A DNA stretch of 64,000 nt, taken from NCBI GenBank assembly GCA_963704295.1, contig OY969884.1:1426001-1490000 (forward strand), read 5' to 3'. Source of the DNA: JACCVL01 sp963704295 (lineage in GTDB: Bacteria; Actinomycetota; Actinomycetes; Propionibacteriales; Nocardioidaceae). Shown here in pieces: positions 34,621 through 42,865 of this stretch. The first letter of the stretch is position 1. Every line of letters begins with the position of its first letter. The notes beneath the pieces are model-generated. The model was not told the DNA's origin. It ran no database searches and saw only the letters and a list, made by a program, of their open reading frames with translations. Both the position numbers and the translations under genes were made by a program.

Positions 34621-35469
34621 TCAGTCGCCCGGACCGGCGAAGCCGTACCGAGCGTAGATCTGGCGACCATCACCGCGGAGGAACTGGATGAACGCGTCCG
34701 CTGCCACCGGGTGCGGACAGTCCCGGACCCTGGCGACCGCGTAGTCCCCCGTGACGTTGTGCTCATCCGGGATCGGCACCGTCTGCATGGGACGGCCGAG
34801 ATCGACGCAGTGGTACCGCGCCTCGGTGCTCCACAGCGGGCAGGCGTCGACGACACCGTCGGCCAGCCACTGGGCGCTCTCACGGTGATGGATGTCGGTC
34901 CATCGCGTCTCCCCGTTGGCCGACTTGTGCTCCATCACCGCCGTCCGCAGCTCGGCTCCTCCGGCACGCTCGAGCGCTTGGCCGATCAGCTGCGCCACTC
35001 CCTCGTACCGGAGGTTCGGCATGGCCACGCGCAGTCCCGGACGGGCCAGATCGGCCAGTCCGGTGATGCCCTGCGGGTTGCCGGCTGCGACGAGGATCGC
35101 CAGGTCGTTGGCCGCGTAGACCGTCGGCTGCTCCAGCACGCCGTCGTCCACCAGCGGCTGCAGGGACCGTGGACCGGCCGCGACCACGTCGGGCCGCACG
35201 CTGAGCCGCAGCGCCCCCATCTGCAGCACTCCGACCCGGAGCTGTTCCAGCAGCTTGCCGGGAGGGATGGTCTCGAAGAACACCTCGTGGACCTCCGGGT
35301 GCGCCTGCTGGAAAGCCGCGACGCACTCGTCCATCACCATGAACTGGTTGCCGTTCATGAACAGCGTCAGCTCCGAGGTCAGCGGATCGCCGTGCAGGTC
35401 CACCACCTGGTCCATCGGCGGGACCGTCAGGTCCACCACCTCGGTGGTGAGGTCGCTAGGGGCGGACAT
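34621..35469 (-). CDS. Cytoplasmic solute-binding-fold (PBP type II) protein
   Basis: 282 residues resembling oxyanion-binding proteins of ABC importers (ELTLFMNGNQFMVMDECVAAFQQAHP, ...RPDVVAAGPRSLQPLVDDGVLEQPTVYAANDLAILVAAGNPQGITGLADLARPGLRVAMPNL, ...RPMQTVPIPDEHNVTGDYAVARV). There is no signal peptide or lipobox: the first 25 residues are acidic and polar, and no upstream start adds one. No permease or ATPase gene is adjacent. It overlaps the DsrE gene by 14 bp, so the two are translationally coupled. A cytosolic ligand-sensing or sulfur-oxyanion-binding role is inferred from context only. Confidence 0.8.
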   Translation of the reverse strand: MSAPSDLTTEVVDLTVPPMDQVVDLHGDPLTSELTLFMNGNQFMVMDECVAAFQQAHPEVHEVFFETIPPGKLLEQLRVGVLQMGALRLSVRPDVVAAGPRSLQPLVDDGVLEQPTVYAANDLAILVAAGNPQGITGLADLARPGLRVAMPNLRYEGVAQLIGQALERAGGAELRTAVMEHKSANGETRWTDIHHRESAQWLADGVVDACPLWSTEARYHCVDLGRPMQTVPIPDEHNVTGDYAVARVRDCPHPVAADAFIQFLRGDGRQIYARYGFAGPGD

Positions 35470-35797
35470 AGGCCCACCCCTCGTGCTGGCGCCGGACGAT
35501 CTCGCCGATGCCCGCGGAGACGACCTCGACCCCGGGCAGCAGCTCCTCGACCGATATCGACAGCCGGTTGAGGGTGTTTCGACAGGCGAGCACCTCGACC
35601 CCGGACTTGACGATCTCGCCGACCTGGTCGTCGAAGCCGGTCGCGCCGGTGAGCAGACCGATCCCGGGTCCGTGCGCGACCACCGCGACCGAGGCGTCGT
35701 CGCCCAGGTCTGCCGCGGTGTTGCGGATGTTCCGCAGTGCGGTCTCGTGTGTCTTGGGGTCCGGGTCACTGACCTGGAAGATCACGCGGTACGGCAT
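35456..35797 (-). CDS. DsrE/DsrF-like sulfur-relay protein
   Basis: 113 residues with the DsrE fold pattern: N-terminal strand YRVIFQVSD, a central AVVAHGPGIGLLTG strand-loop, and VEVLACRNTL, in which the conserved cysteine at about residue 72 would carry a persulfide. DsrE-type proteins accept and pass sulfane sulfur. AGGAGGG lies 8 nt before the ATG, the strongest ribosome-binding site of this operon. It follows the MBL-rhodanese gene by 40 bp and overlaps the binding-protein gene downstream. Confidence 0.88.
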   Translation of the reverse strand: MPYRVIFQVSDPDPKTHETALRNIRNTAADLGDDASVAVVAHGPGIGLLTGATGFDDQVGEIVKSGVEVLACRNTLNRLSISVEELLPGVEVVSAGIGEIVRRQHEGWAYVRP

Positions 35798-35837
35798 GGG
35801 CTCACCCTCCTGCTGGTGACGACATCCATGGCCGCTC

Positions 35838-37277
35838 TCACCGCTCCACCGGGTGACCGCGGTCGACCCAGTCCGGCAGCCCGCCGTCGACGAGGACCGC
35901 AGGGATGTCCGCAGCCGCCAGCAGGCTGGCGCCCATGGCGGCGCGGTGGCCGGTCCGGCAGATGACGAAGACGGGATCGTCGGAGCCCGCGAGCTCCTGC
36001 ACCCGCCGCGGCAGCTCGGGGATGTGGATGTGCACGGACCCGGGAACCCGACCCTCCGACCACTCGAGGTCCTGCCGGACGTCGAGCACGCGGATCGCGC
36101 CGTCCTCGAGCGCCCGCCCCAGGCCGTCCACGTCGGTGACCTCGTACGACTGCAACGGGCGCCCCGCTCGCTCCCAGGCCGCCGCGCCGCCGTCGAGCCG
36201 GCCGACGATGGTCTCGATCCCCAGCCGGGCGCACTGCCGCGTGACGCTGGTCGCCTGCGTATCGGGGTCCTCGTTCTCGTCCAGCACGAGGACGAACCGG
36301 GTGCCGAAGGGGAACAGCCAGCCGAGATAGGTGGACAGGCTGTCGTCCAGCTCCACGTTCACCGACCCCGGGATGTGGCCGGCCGCGTACGACGTCCGGT
36401 CGCGTCCGTCCACGAGGACTGCCCCGTCACGCATCGCGTCGCTCACCTCCTCGACCGACAGCGCGGGCACCGGCACCGGCTCCCACGCCTGCGCGCCCTC
36501 GACGTTGAGCCCGGCCATCTGCGCGTAGTACGCCGGGTAGGCCAGCAGCCCGCCCAGCTGCTGCTGGACGAACGCATCCTCGTCGGCGGCCAGCGCGGCC
36601 GGGTTCCTGGTCTTCTCCAGCCGCACGCTGGTGTAGGTCTCGGTGCTGGCGGCCGAGGCCGAGCAGAACGACCCCTGCCCGTGCGTCGGGCCGATGGCCG
36701 TGGGGTCGGCCAGCGCGAGCAGCCGGCTCGCGGAGCGGTACTGCGCCCGGGTGAGGGGCTCGGTCGTCTCGCTGGAGACCAGGTCGGTCCGGCCGCAGGC
36801 GCCGACGAGCACGCAGCCGCCGGAGAACACCAGCACGATCTCGTCCCCGGCGAGGACGGCGTAGCTGGTGTGGTGCGGGGTGTGGCCGGGCGTGTGCAAC
36901 GCGCGGATCGTGAGGTCACCGAGGCGGATCTCGTCACCCTCGCGGACAGCCCGGTGGTCGAAGCGGTAGCCGGCGTCGGCAGGGAGCACGTGCTCGGCGC
37001 CGTGCCGGGCGGCCAGTGGGCGGCCACCGCTGACGTAGTCGTTGTGCACGTGCGTCTCGAAGACGCTCGTCAGCGGCACCCCCAGAGCGTCCAGCCCGGC
37101 CTCGAAGCGGTCGAGGTCGCGCTGGGGGTCGACGGCCGCAGCCGTGGACCCGTCGGAGAGTAGGTAGCTGTGGTCGCCGAGACCGGGGGTGGAGATCTGC
37201 AGGACCTCCAGGGTGGTCGGCGCGGTCAGCACATCGACCCGGGTGGTCCCGGGGGCGAGCGTCTTGGTGTCGAGCAT
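35838..37277 (-). CDS. MBL-fold persulfide dioxygenase-like protein fused to two rhodanese domains
   Basis: 479 residues. The metallo-beta-lactamase part (about 20-260) has THVHNDY (H76, H78, D80) and further His/Asp ligands (HTPGHTPHHT; GPTHGQG), as in ETHE1/CstB iron-dependent persulfide dioxygenases. The first rhodanese domain (about 275-375) has lost the catalytic cysteine: the loop reads LVLDENEDPD. The second (about 385-479) keeps C440 in ICRTGHRA. It probably oxidises glutathione- or mycothiol-type persulfide to sulfite and passes sulfur on. ATG preceded by GGAAGGG. First gene of the DsrE/binding-protein operon. Confidence 0.92.
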   Translation of the reverse strand: MLDTKTLAPGTTRVDVLTAPTTLEVLQISTPGLGDHSYLLSDGSTAAAVDPQRDLDRFEAGLDALGVPLTSVFETHVHNDYVSGGRPLAARHGAEHVLPADAGYRFDHRAVREGDEIRLGDLTIRALHTPGHTPHHTSYAVLAGDEIVLVFSGGCVLVGACGRTDLVSSETTEPLTRAQYRSASRLLALADPTAIGPTHGQGSFCSASAASTETYTSVRLEKTRNPAALAADEDAFVQQQLGGLLAYPAYYAQMAGLNVEGAQAWEPVPVPALSVEEVSDAMRDGAVLVDGRDRTSYAAGHIPGSVNVELDDSLSTYLGWLFPFGTRFVLVLDENEDPDTQATSVTRQCARLGIETIVGRLDGGAAAWERAGRPLQSYEVTDVDGLGRALEDGAIRVLDVRQDLEWSEGRVPGSVHIHIPELPRRVQELAGSDDPVFVICRTGHRAAMGASLLAAADIPAVLVDGGLPDWVDRGHPVER

Positions 37278-37343
37278 GAGGCCCTTCCGTCTGCCGGGTG
37301 GGGCGGCCGGGCGGTCATGCCGCGGGCCGCTGGACGATCCGAA

Positions 37344-37353
37344 TGTCCGGACA
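37344..37353. promoter_or_regulatory. Short palindrome upstream of the persulfide operon
   Basis: TGTCCGGACA is a perfect 10-bp palindrome 67 bp upstream of the MBL-rhodanese ATG, within a 186-bp intergenic gap that shows no other gene. A GC-rich inverted repeat near 37430-37455 could end the LuxR transcript. A regulatory role is only suggested by position. Confidence 0.25.
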
Positions 37354-37463
37354 CGTACGAGAGGCAGCCTGGCCCACGACCGGGGGTTCAGGTCAAGGGA
37401 TGCGGCGTTCAAGCCTGGCTGAACGGGCACTTCCGGGCCGGGCAGCGCGGCCCGCCCGGTCCA

Positions 37464-38468
37464 TCACCCGTCCGACGGTGCCACTTCCGGGTGTCGCTCG
37501 TGGTACCAGGCCACCGCCGCGGCCCGGTCGGACACCTCGAGCTTCCGCACGATGTTCGAGACGTGGACGCGTACGGTCCCCCGCGACAGGAAGAGCCGAC
37601 CCGCGATGTCGCGGTCGGATCGACCGCTCGCGACCAGTTCGAGGATCTCCGTCTCCCGCGCCGACAGTGGGCCGGTGTCGGACGCCGGGACGAGGGCCTT
37701 CGCCAGCCGCCGGGTGATCTCGCTGCCCAGCTCGGGGCGAGCGCACGCCTGCTCGACGAGGGCGAGCAGGTCGGCGCGCTGCTGTGGCGACGTGCTGATC
37801 TCGACCTCGTCCAGCGTTGCCTGGACCGTCCCCCGCAGCAGGTCGGCCAGCCGGCGTCGGTCCTCCTCTGCCTGTCGCCAGGCCCGGTCCTGGCTGCGCA
37901 GGACGCCCGCGAGCCCGAGCAGGGCACCGGTCACGGCGATCATCACGAAGATGAGCCAGACGCGGGGCGTCATGCCGAACTCGTCGGCACGGTAGGCGGA
38001 CCGGATCGCCATCGAGCCCGCCAGCAGCACCAACGCCGCCGCCGTGCCGCGGACGCAGTACTTCAGCCCGAGCTCGAAGGCGAGCAGCGGGAACAAGATG
38101 ACGGCCGGAGCCTCCGGGCTCGGCGCCAGCAGCGCGAACACGGCCAGGCAGCCGATCGCGTCCGCCACCGACGTCCACAGGAACGGCCGGCGATCGTCGG
38201 GGGCATCGGCCAGCGCGCGGTGAGCCCACGCGGACACGGCCACGAAGTAGGCGGCGCAGACGAGCAGGCCGACGGGGGAGGTGTCGGGCACCAGCCAGGC
38301 CATGACCGCCACGCCGACCCCCACCAGCGCACGGGGCAGGACCAGCACCTGCTCCAGCCGCAACGAGCCCTGTGTCGGAGGGACTCGCCACGACCGACGC
38401 GGCATCGTGTTGACGGCCGTTGCAGCGGCGAGGCCCTCCTCGCGATGGTCGTCGGTCGCGAGACGCAC
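37464..38468 (-). CDS. Membrane-bound LuxR-type transcription regulator
   Basis: About 334 residues: six hydrophobic segments between residues 45 and 195, a helical linker (RSQDRAWRQAEEDRRRLADLL), then a C-terminal LuxR helix-turn-helix (LSARETEILELVASGRSDRDIAGRLFLSRGTVRVHVSNIVRKL). The membrane part resembles sensor regions of MASE-like type with no recognised ligand site. It may sense envelope or small-molecule signals and regulate the adjacent sulfur operon or the divergent transporter; this is inference. The start is uncertain: GTG 38468 is chosen, ATG 38405 and TTG 38522 are alternatives. Confidence 0.8.
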   Translation of the reverse strand: MRLATDDHREEGLAAATAVNTMPRRSWRVPPTQGSLRLEQVLVLPRALVGVGVAVMAWLVPDTSPVGLLVCAAYFVAVSAWAHRALADAPDDRRPFLWTSVADAIGCLAVFALLAPSPEAPAVILFPLLAFELGLKYCVRGTAAALVLLAGSMAIRSAYRADEFGMTPRVWLIFVMIAVTGALLGLAGVLRSQDRAWRQAEEDRRRLADLLRGTVQATLDEVEISTSPQQRADLLALVEQACARPELGSEITRRLAKALVPASDTGPLSARETEILELVASGRSDRDIAGRLFLSRGTVRVHVSNIVRKLEVSDRAAAVAWYHERHPEVAPSDG

Positions 38469-38776
38469 GATCCTCACCGTCCTCGGGGCCCGGGCGAGCG
38501 AAGGTTCACCCGATGCGGTCAAAACGGGCCGGGGTCAGTGTGCCCGCCAGCGCGCGTGCCGTCGAGACCAGTCGCTGACGGCACCCTCGCGGAACGCATC
38601 CGCCCTGGTCAGGCGGCTTTGCCGGACCCCTGGCTGCAGGCAGAGCGGCGACCCGACGCCGGGCTGCATAGCGAAGTTGTGCGGCCTGCCTATTGCCGCT
38701 GGACGCGTCCTCGTGGTGACGCTGGCCACACCACCGCCCCGACGGCCACCGCCCACGACGCGAGGAGACGCGCCCC
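38469..38776. other. Intergenic region between the LuxR regulator and the first DASS transporter
   Basis: No coding signal is convincing in these 308 bp on either strand. GAGGAG at 38760-38765 is the ribosome-binding site of the transporter. The part from 38469 to 38522 could instead be N-terminal codons of the LuxR gene if a more upstream start is used. I see no clear -10/-35 pair or strong palindrome. Confidence 0.5.
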
Positions 38777-40264
38777 GTGACCACCACGACCACCCGGCCG
38801 GATGCCACTGCCGCGCCACCGCAGCAGGGATGGCTGGAGGCCCTCTCCGTCTGGAAGCTCATCGCACTCGCGGTGGCCTTCGCCGTCCTGGGCGTGGCGC
38901 ACCTGGCCCCGCCGATGCCGGGCCTGGAGCCGCAGGCGCAGACGGTGCTCGGGATCTTCGTCTGGTTCATCATCCTGCTCGCCGCCGAGGCGCTGCCCCA
39001 GATCGTGGTCGGGGTGGGGGCCCCGCTGCTGGTGGTGCTGCTGAACGGGGCCGAGGTGGCTGACGCGTTCAACGCGTACAGCAACGACATCTTCTTTCTC
39101 ATCCTCGGGGCGTTCGTGCTCGTCGCCGTCATGATCGGCACCGGCCTCGGCAAGCGGGCGGCCTTGTTCCTCGTGGGTCTGGTGCGCTCCACCCGGGCCA
39201 CCCGGATCATGGCGGCGCTGATGGGTGCCGGCACAGCGCTGCACGCCATCCTGCCCACGGTCAGCGAAACCGCTCTCTTCCTGCCGATCTCCCGCTGCCT
39301 CGGTGAGCTGTCGGAGGGCCAGCAGCCGTCGGTCGCTCTCCAGCGCGCCAACCAGGCGATGATCCTCGCCGTCACCGGACTGGTCCCGCTGTTCGCGGGC
39401 GTCTTCTTCCTCACCGCCGGTGTCCCCAACCTCGTACTCGCCGGCCTGCTCGAGGACAGCCAGGGCATCAACATCACCTGGCTCGACTGGTTGATCTACA
39501 ACCTGCCGCTCTGGGGTCTGATCCCCATCTTGTTCTTCATGGTGCGCTGGTGGTTCAAGCTCGGGCCGGTCGACCTGCCCAACGCGGCCCAGGTGCTCCC
39601 GGCCGCCCGCGCCGACCTCGGGCCGATCTCGCGCGGCGAGATCTGGACACTGGTCTGCATCGCCATCGGCTTCGGCCTCTGGGTGACCGAGTCGCTGCAC
39701 GGCATCACCACCGGCATGGCCGCACTGATCATGATCGGCCTGCTCTTCATGCCCTGGGGTGGTCTGCGGTTCGCCAACTACGCCGACAAGATGATGTGGG
39801 AGATGCTCTTCCTCATCGGAGGTGCGATCTCGTTGGGGAACGTGCTGTTCTCGAGTGGCGCCGTCAGCTGGCTGGCCGAGTTCCTCGTCGGGCCGATCGA
39901 GCGGTCGGGCATCACCAACGGCGTCCTCATCCTGTTCATCCTCGCCTTCGCCCTGCACGTGGCCCGCGCCGGAATCCTCAGCGGCGGCGCCATGGCCGCG
40001 GCCTTCGTCCCACTCATCATCGGACTGGCCGGCGAACTCGGCTTCAACGTGCTGCCCTTCTCGCTGATCCTCACCAACGCCCTGAACTTCGCGGTGTTCG
40101 TCCCGATCTCCGCGGTGGCTGTTCTCATCGCCGTGCAGGCGGCCGAGCTCCGCTGGCGGGAGATGATCGTGTTCGGGTCGATCATCTCGGTCGTGGCGAA
40201 CGTGTACCTGATCCTCGTGCAGTCCGCCTGGATGGCCGTGCTGGGACATCCGCTGACCGGCTAA
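38777..40264 (+). CDS. DASS/SLC13 family anion transporter, copy 1
   Basis: 495 residues with about 11-12 membrane helices. The helix-break loop HAILPTVSETALFLPISRC corresponds to the first Ser-Asn-Thr substrate site of DASS carriers, though here the Asn is replaced by Glu (SET). The repeat in the second half is weaker. DASS proteins import di- or tricarboxylates or sulfate, usually with sodium. The gene is next to the LuxR/persulfide cluster, which makes a sulfur anion possible. GTG start with GAGGAG 9 nt upstream. Confidence 0.85.
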   Translation: MTTTTTRPDATAAPPQQGWLEALSVWKLIALAVAFAVLGVAHLAPPMPGLEPQAQTVLGIFVWFIILLAAEALPQIVVGVGAPLLVVLLNGAEVADAFNAYSNDIFFLILGAFVLVAVMIGTGLGKRAALFLVGLVRSTRATRIMAALMGAGTALHAILPTVSETALFLPISRCLGELSEGQQPSVALQRANQAMILAVTGLVPLFAGVFFLTAGVPNLVLAGLLEDSQGINITWLDWLIYNLPLWGLIPILFFMVRWWFKLGPVDLPNAAQVLPAARADLGPISRGEIWTLVCIAIGFGLWVTESLHGITTGMAALIMIGLLFMPWGGLRFANYADKMMWEMLFLIGGAISLGNVLFSSGAVSWLAEFLVGPIERSGITNGVLILFILAFALHVARAGILSGGAMAAAFVPLIIGLAGELGFNVLPFSLILTNALNFAVFVPISAVAVLIAVQAAELRWREMIVFGSIISVVANVYLILVQSAWMAVLGHPLTG

Positions 40265-40300
40265 GCGGCCTCACCATGCGCCCCGTCGTGCGAGGGTGCG

Positions 40301-41224
40301 GTGATGAGGTCGCGGCTCGGCTCGGTCGTCCTGGCCGGTCTCGTGCTGCTCGCCGGGTGCACCGGGAACGACGAGCCGGCGCGGCAGGACGGCACGGACG
40401 GCATGGACGGCACGGACGGCGGGGGGAAGGTCGCGCCGGTGCAGCTGACCGGGACGCTCGTCCAGTACCGCCCCGATGTCGGCAGCCGGCGGCTCGCGGT
40501 CCAGCTCACCAGTGTCGGTCCGGAGCCGGTGCGGCTGGTCGGCGTACGGCTGCGGTCCCCCGCGCTGCAACCGCTGCCCGCAACGGCCAAGGACACGACC
40601 TACGTGCAGGGACAGACGATCGACCTGTCCACCCGATACGGCAGCCCCCGGTGCCGGCACTCGATGGCCGACGGCGACGTGTCGGTGCGGGCCGAGGTCC
40701 TGGCCCGGCACGGCGGATCGACCGAGGTCGTACCGGTCACCATCGACCGGCGCGGGCACGCGCTGCTGCGCCGGCTCGTCCGCGGCGAATGCGCGCTGGT
40801 CGAGTTGGGCAGGTCCGTCCAGGTGCGCTACGTCGCCGGCTTCCGGCGCGGTGTGGATCCCGGTGGTCAGCCGGTGCTGCGCGGCACCGTGCTCTTCCGG
40901 CGTCCACCCGCTGCCCGGCCCGGTCCCCCGATCACGGTGCCGGGCATCGACGGCAGCGTGCTGGTGGACTTCCGGCCGGCCGGGAGGCCCAGACCGGCAG
41001 GTCCGCTGGTGCGGATGCCGCCTGCACGGGGCAGCGTCCGGCTGCCGATCGAGATGGCGTCGACCGGCCGCTGCGACCCGCACACCCGCGGAGAGAGCAA
41101 GCAGACGTTCCTGCTGAGCGTCTACGTCCGACTCGGTGACGGACGCCTGCAGCACCTCGCCCTCGAGCCGGACAGCGGCACCCAGCTGCGGGTGCTGCGG
41201 ATCATCGACGACACCTGCGGCTAG
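40301..41224 (+). CDS. Secreted lipoprotein of unknown function
   Basis: 307 residues. The signal peptide ends in the lipobox LLAG-C (Cys at about 20), so the mature protein is lipid-anchored outside the membrane. A short Asp-Gly-Thr repeat follows and then a beta-rich domain with several cysteines (RCRHSM, GECALV, RCDPHT, DDTCG) that could form disulfides. I do not recognise the family. GTG at 40301 and ATG at 40304 are both possible; GAGG is 4 and 7 nt away respectively. It is convergent with, and overlaps by 4 bp, the EEP hydrolase gene. Confidence 0.78.
   Translation: MMRSRLGSVVLAGLVLLAGCTGNDEPARQDGTDGMDGTDGGGKVAPVQLTGTLVQYRPDVGSRRLAVQLTSVGPEPVRLVGVRLRSPALQPLPATAKDTTYVQGQTIDLSTRYGSPRCRHSMADGDVSVRAEVLARHGGSTEVVPVTIDRRGHALLRRLVRGECALVELGRSVQVRYVAGFRRGVDPGGQPVLRGTVLFRRPPAARPGPPITVPGIDGSVLVDFRPAGRPRPAGPLVRMPPARGSVRLPIEMASTGRCDPHTRGESKQTFLLSVYVRLGDGRLQHLALEPDSGTQLRVLRIIDDTCG
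40387..40420 (+). repeat. 9-bp tandem repeat in the lipoprotein gene
   Basis: Four near-identical units of GGACGGCAC/T run in tandem (the last is incomplete) and encode Asp-Gly-Thr/Met repeats just after the lipobox. Length variation by slippage would alter the surface linker by three residues per unit. Confidence 0.75.
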
Positions 41225-42108
41225 CCGGGCTCGGGGGCCTGTCCGGTGCTGGGCCGGGCACCCGAGTCCGTGCCGTCGACGGCGGGACGGGCCAGGTCGA
41301 CCACGACCGGGAGGTGGTCCGAGGCCTCGGACGACAGCACGCTCGCGCTCACCGGCCGCAGGCCGCCGACCCACACCTGGTCGATGCGGCGCCACGGCCG
41401 CCCCGCCGGGTGGGTGTCGCCCAGCCCGCTGCCGGCCGACCGCCAGGCGTCGGTCAGCGTGTCGGCGAGACCGCCGAGCTCGGCGTCCCGCGGCTCGGCG
41501 TTGAAGTCGCCGGCCACCACGACCGGTGCCGTCACGTCCGCCGCGCGGTCGGCGGCGACAGCCGCCAACAGCTGGCCGACCTCGGCGGCACGAAGGCTCG
41601 GGTGCCGGGTGGACAGGTGGGTGCTGGCAACCCGCACCATGCCGACCGGGGTCCGGGTGGTCGCGGTGACCACTCCCCGCGGCTCGAGCCGCGGGACCGG
41701 GTCGAACGAGGTGACCCGTCGAGAGATCCACGGATGACGGGACAGCAAGGCGTTCCCGTAGCTCCCCTCCTCCGGTCCATGGCGGCGCGGCTTGCGCACC
41801 GTCGCCCCGTGCACCGCCTGCATGCGCAGCCGGCGAGCCAACCAGCCGGCCTGGTCCACCTCGGCACTGCGCTCGCTCCAGTGCCGGTCCACCTCCTGCA
41901 GCGCCACGACATCCGCGTCACAGTCGTCCAGCCGCGCAGCAATCGCCTCCAGGTCGAGGTGCTCCCAGGCGTCCGCGCCGTGGTGGATGTTCCAGGTGAC
42001 GACGCGCACGACGGGCTGCTGAGGTCGCGCCGGGGGCCAGGTGCGGGCGGCGTCGGGTCGCCACCAGCGCGACAGCCAGGACCAGAGCACGGTCGCCGAT
42101 GCTGTCAC
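41221..42108 (-). CDS. Endonuclease/exonuclease/phosphatase (EEP) family protein
   Basis: 295 residues. Catalytic blocks of the EEP superfamily are present: VVTWNIHHG (Asn), VVALQEVDR (metal-binding Glu), VVVAGDFNAEP (Asp/Asn) and the terminal SDHLPVVVD (Asp-His). An N-terminal Trp/Arg-rich stretch precedes them but is not a clear signal peptide. It could hydrolyse phosphodiesters or phosphomonoesters; members include nucleases and lipid or nucleotide phosphatases. The GTG start overlaps the kinase stop by 4 nt. Confidence 0.9.
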   Translation of the reverse strand: MTASATVLWSWLSRWWRPDAARTWPPARPQQPVVRVVTWNIHHGADAWEHLDLEAIAARLDDCDADVVALQEVDRHWSERSAEVDQAGWLARRLRMQAVHGATVRKPRRHGPEEGSYGNALLSRHPWISRRVTSFDPVPRLEPRGVVTATTRTPVGMVRVASTHLSTRHPSLRAAEVGQLLAAVAADRAADVTAPVVVAGDFNAEPRDAELGGLADTLTDAWRSAGSGLGDTHPAGRPWRRIDQVWVGGLRPVSASVLSSEASDHLPVVVDLARPAVDGTDSGARPSTGQAPEPG

Positions 42109-42767
42109 GCGGCGGTGACCCGTCCCGTGGTGACGTCGAGCACGGCATCGGCCAGGTGGCGGGTGGCGTCGATCAGCGCGGCGTTCGGCTCATCGCTCCG
42201 TTGCACCCAGTCCACCGCGTCGACCGGCGTACGACCGCAGGCGACGTGCCGGGCGACCAACCGCTGCCGGCGTACCGCTGTCGGGAGGTCGAGATACCAG
42301 ATCTCGTCGAGCAGGTCCCGGACCGGGCGCCAGGACCCGTCGAGCAACAGGTAGTTGCCCTCCACCAGCACCAAACCGGTCCCCCGCGGGATCGCGACCG
42401 CGTCATCGACGGTCCGTTCGCGCACCCGGTCGAAGCCCGGCGCGCCGACGGGGTCGGCGCCGGGGTCGCGCAAGCGGCGCAGCAGCGCGACGAAACCGTC
42501 CGCGTCGAAGGTCTCCGGTGCACCCTTCACGTGCGCGAGTCCCCGGGCGGCCAGCTCGCCGTCGGCCAGGTGGAAGCCGTCCATCCCCACCACCACCGCG
42601 TCACCGGTCGGCCAGGCCGCGGCCAGCGCGTCGGCCACCGTGGACTTGCCCACGCCGGGTGGCCCGACCAGACCGAGCAGGAAGCGGCCGGATCCGGACG
42701 CCCGCCGGCCGAGAGCCGCCACCGCCGCCGCGACGGGTGGCACCGGTTGCTCGGCGGGGTCCAGCAC
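42105..42767 (-). CDS. P-loop small-molecule kinase (uridine kinase/PanK-like)
   Basis: 220 residues. Walker A is GPPGVGKST, a DGFHL motif (VVGMDGFHLADGEL) and VLVEGNYLLLD match the phosphoribulokinase/uridine-kinase/fructose-transport YggC group that phosphorylates nucleosides, pantothenate or sugars. The substrate is unclear. GTG at 42767 is chosen because TAGGGT lies 7 nt upstream (42775-42780), giving a leaderless start; the frame is open further upstream. Coupled to the EEP hydrolase. Confidence 0.88.
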   Translation of the reverse strand: MLDPAEQPVPPVAAAVAALGRRASGSGRFLLGLVGPPGVGKSTVADALAAAWPTGDAVVVGMDGFHLADGELAARGLAHVKGAPETFDADGFVALLRRLRDPGADPVGAPGFDRVRERTVDDAVAIPRGTGLVLVEGNYLLLDGSWRPVRDLLDEIWYLDLPTAVRRQRLVARHVACGRTPVDAVDWVQRSDEPNAALIDATRHLADAVLDVTTGRVTAA

Positions 42768-42865
42768 GGTCGCGACCCTACGGCGCGACACCCGAGGAGG
42801 TGCGCGGAGAGCCAAGCGGGGCTAACGTACCTGCGCGAATCGGACGAAGGGCCATCGGTGCTGCC

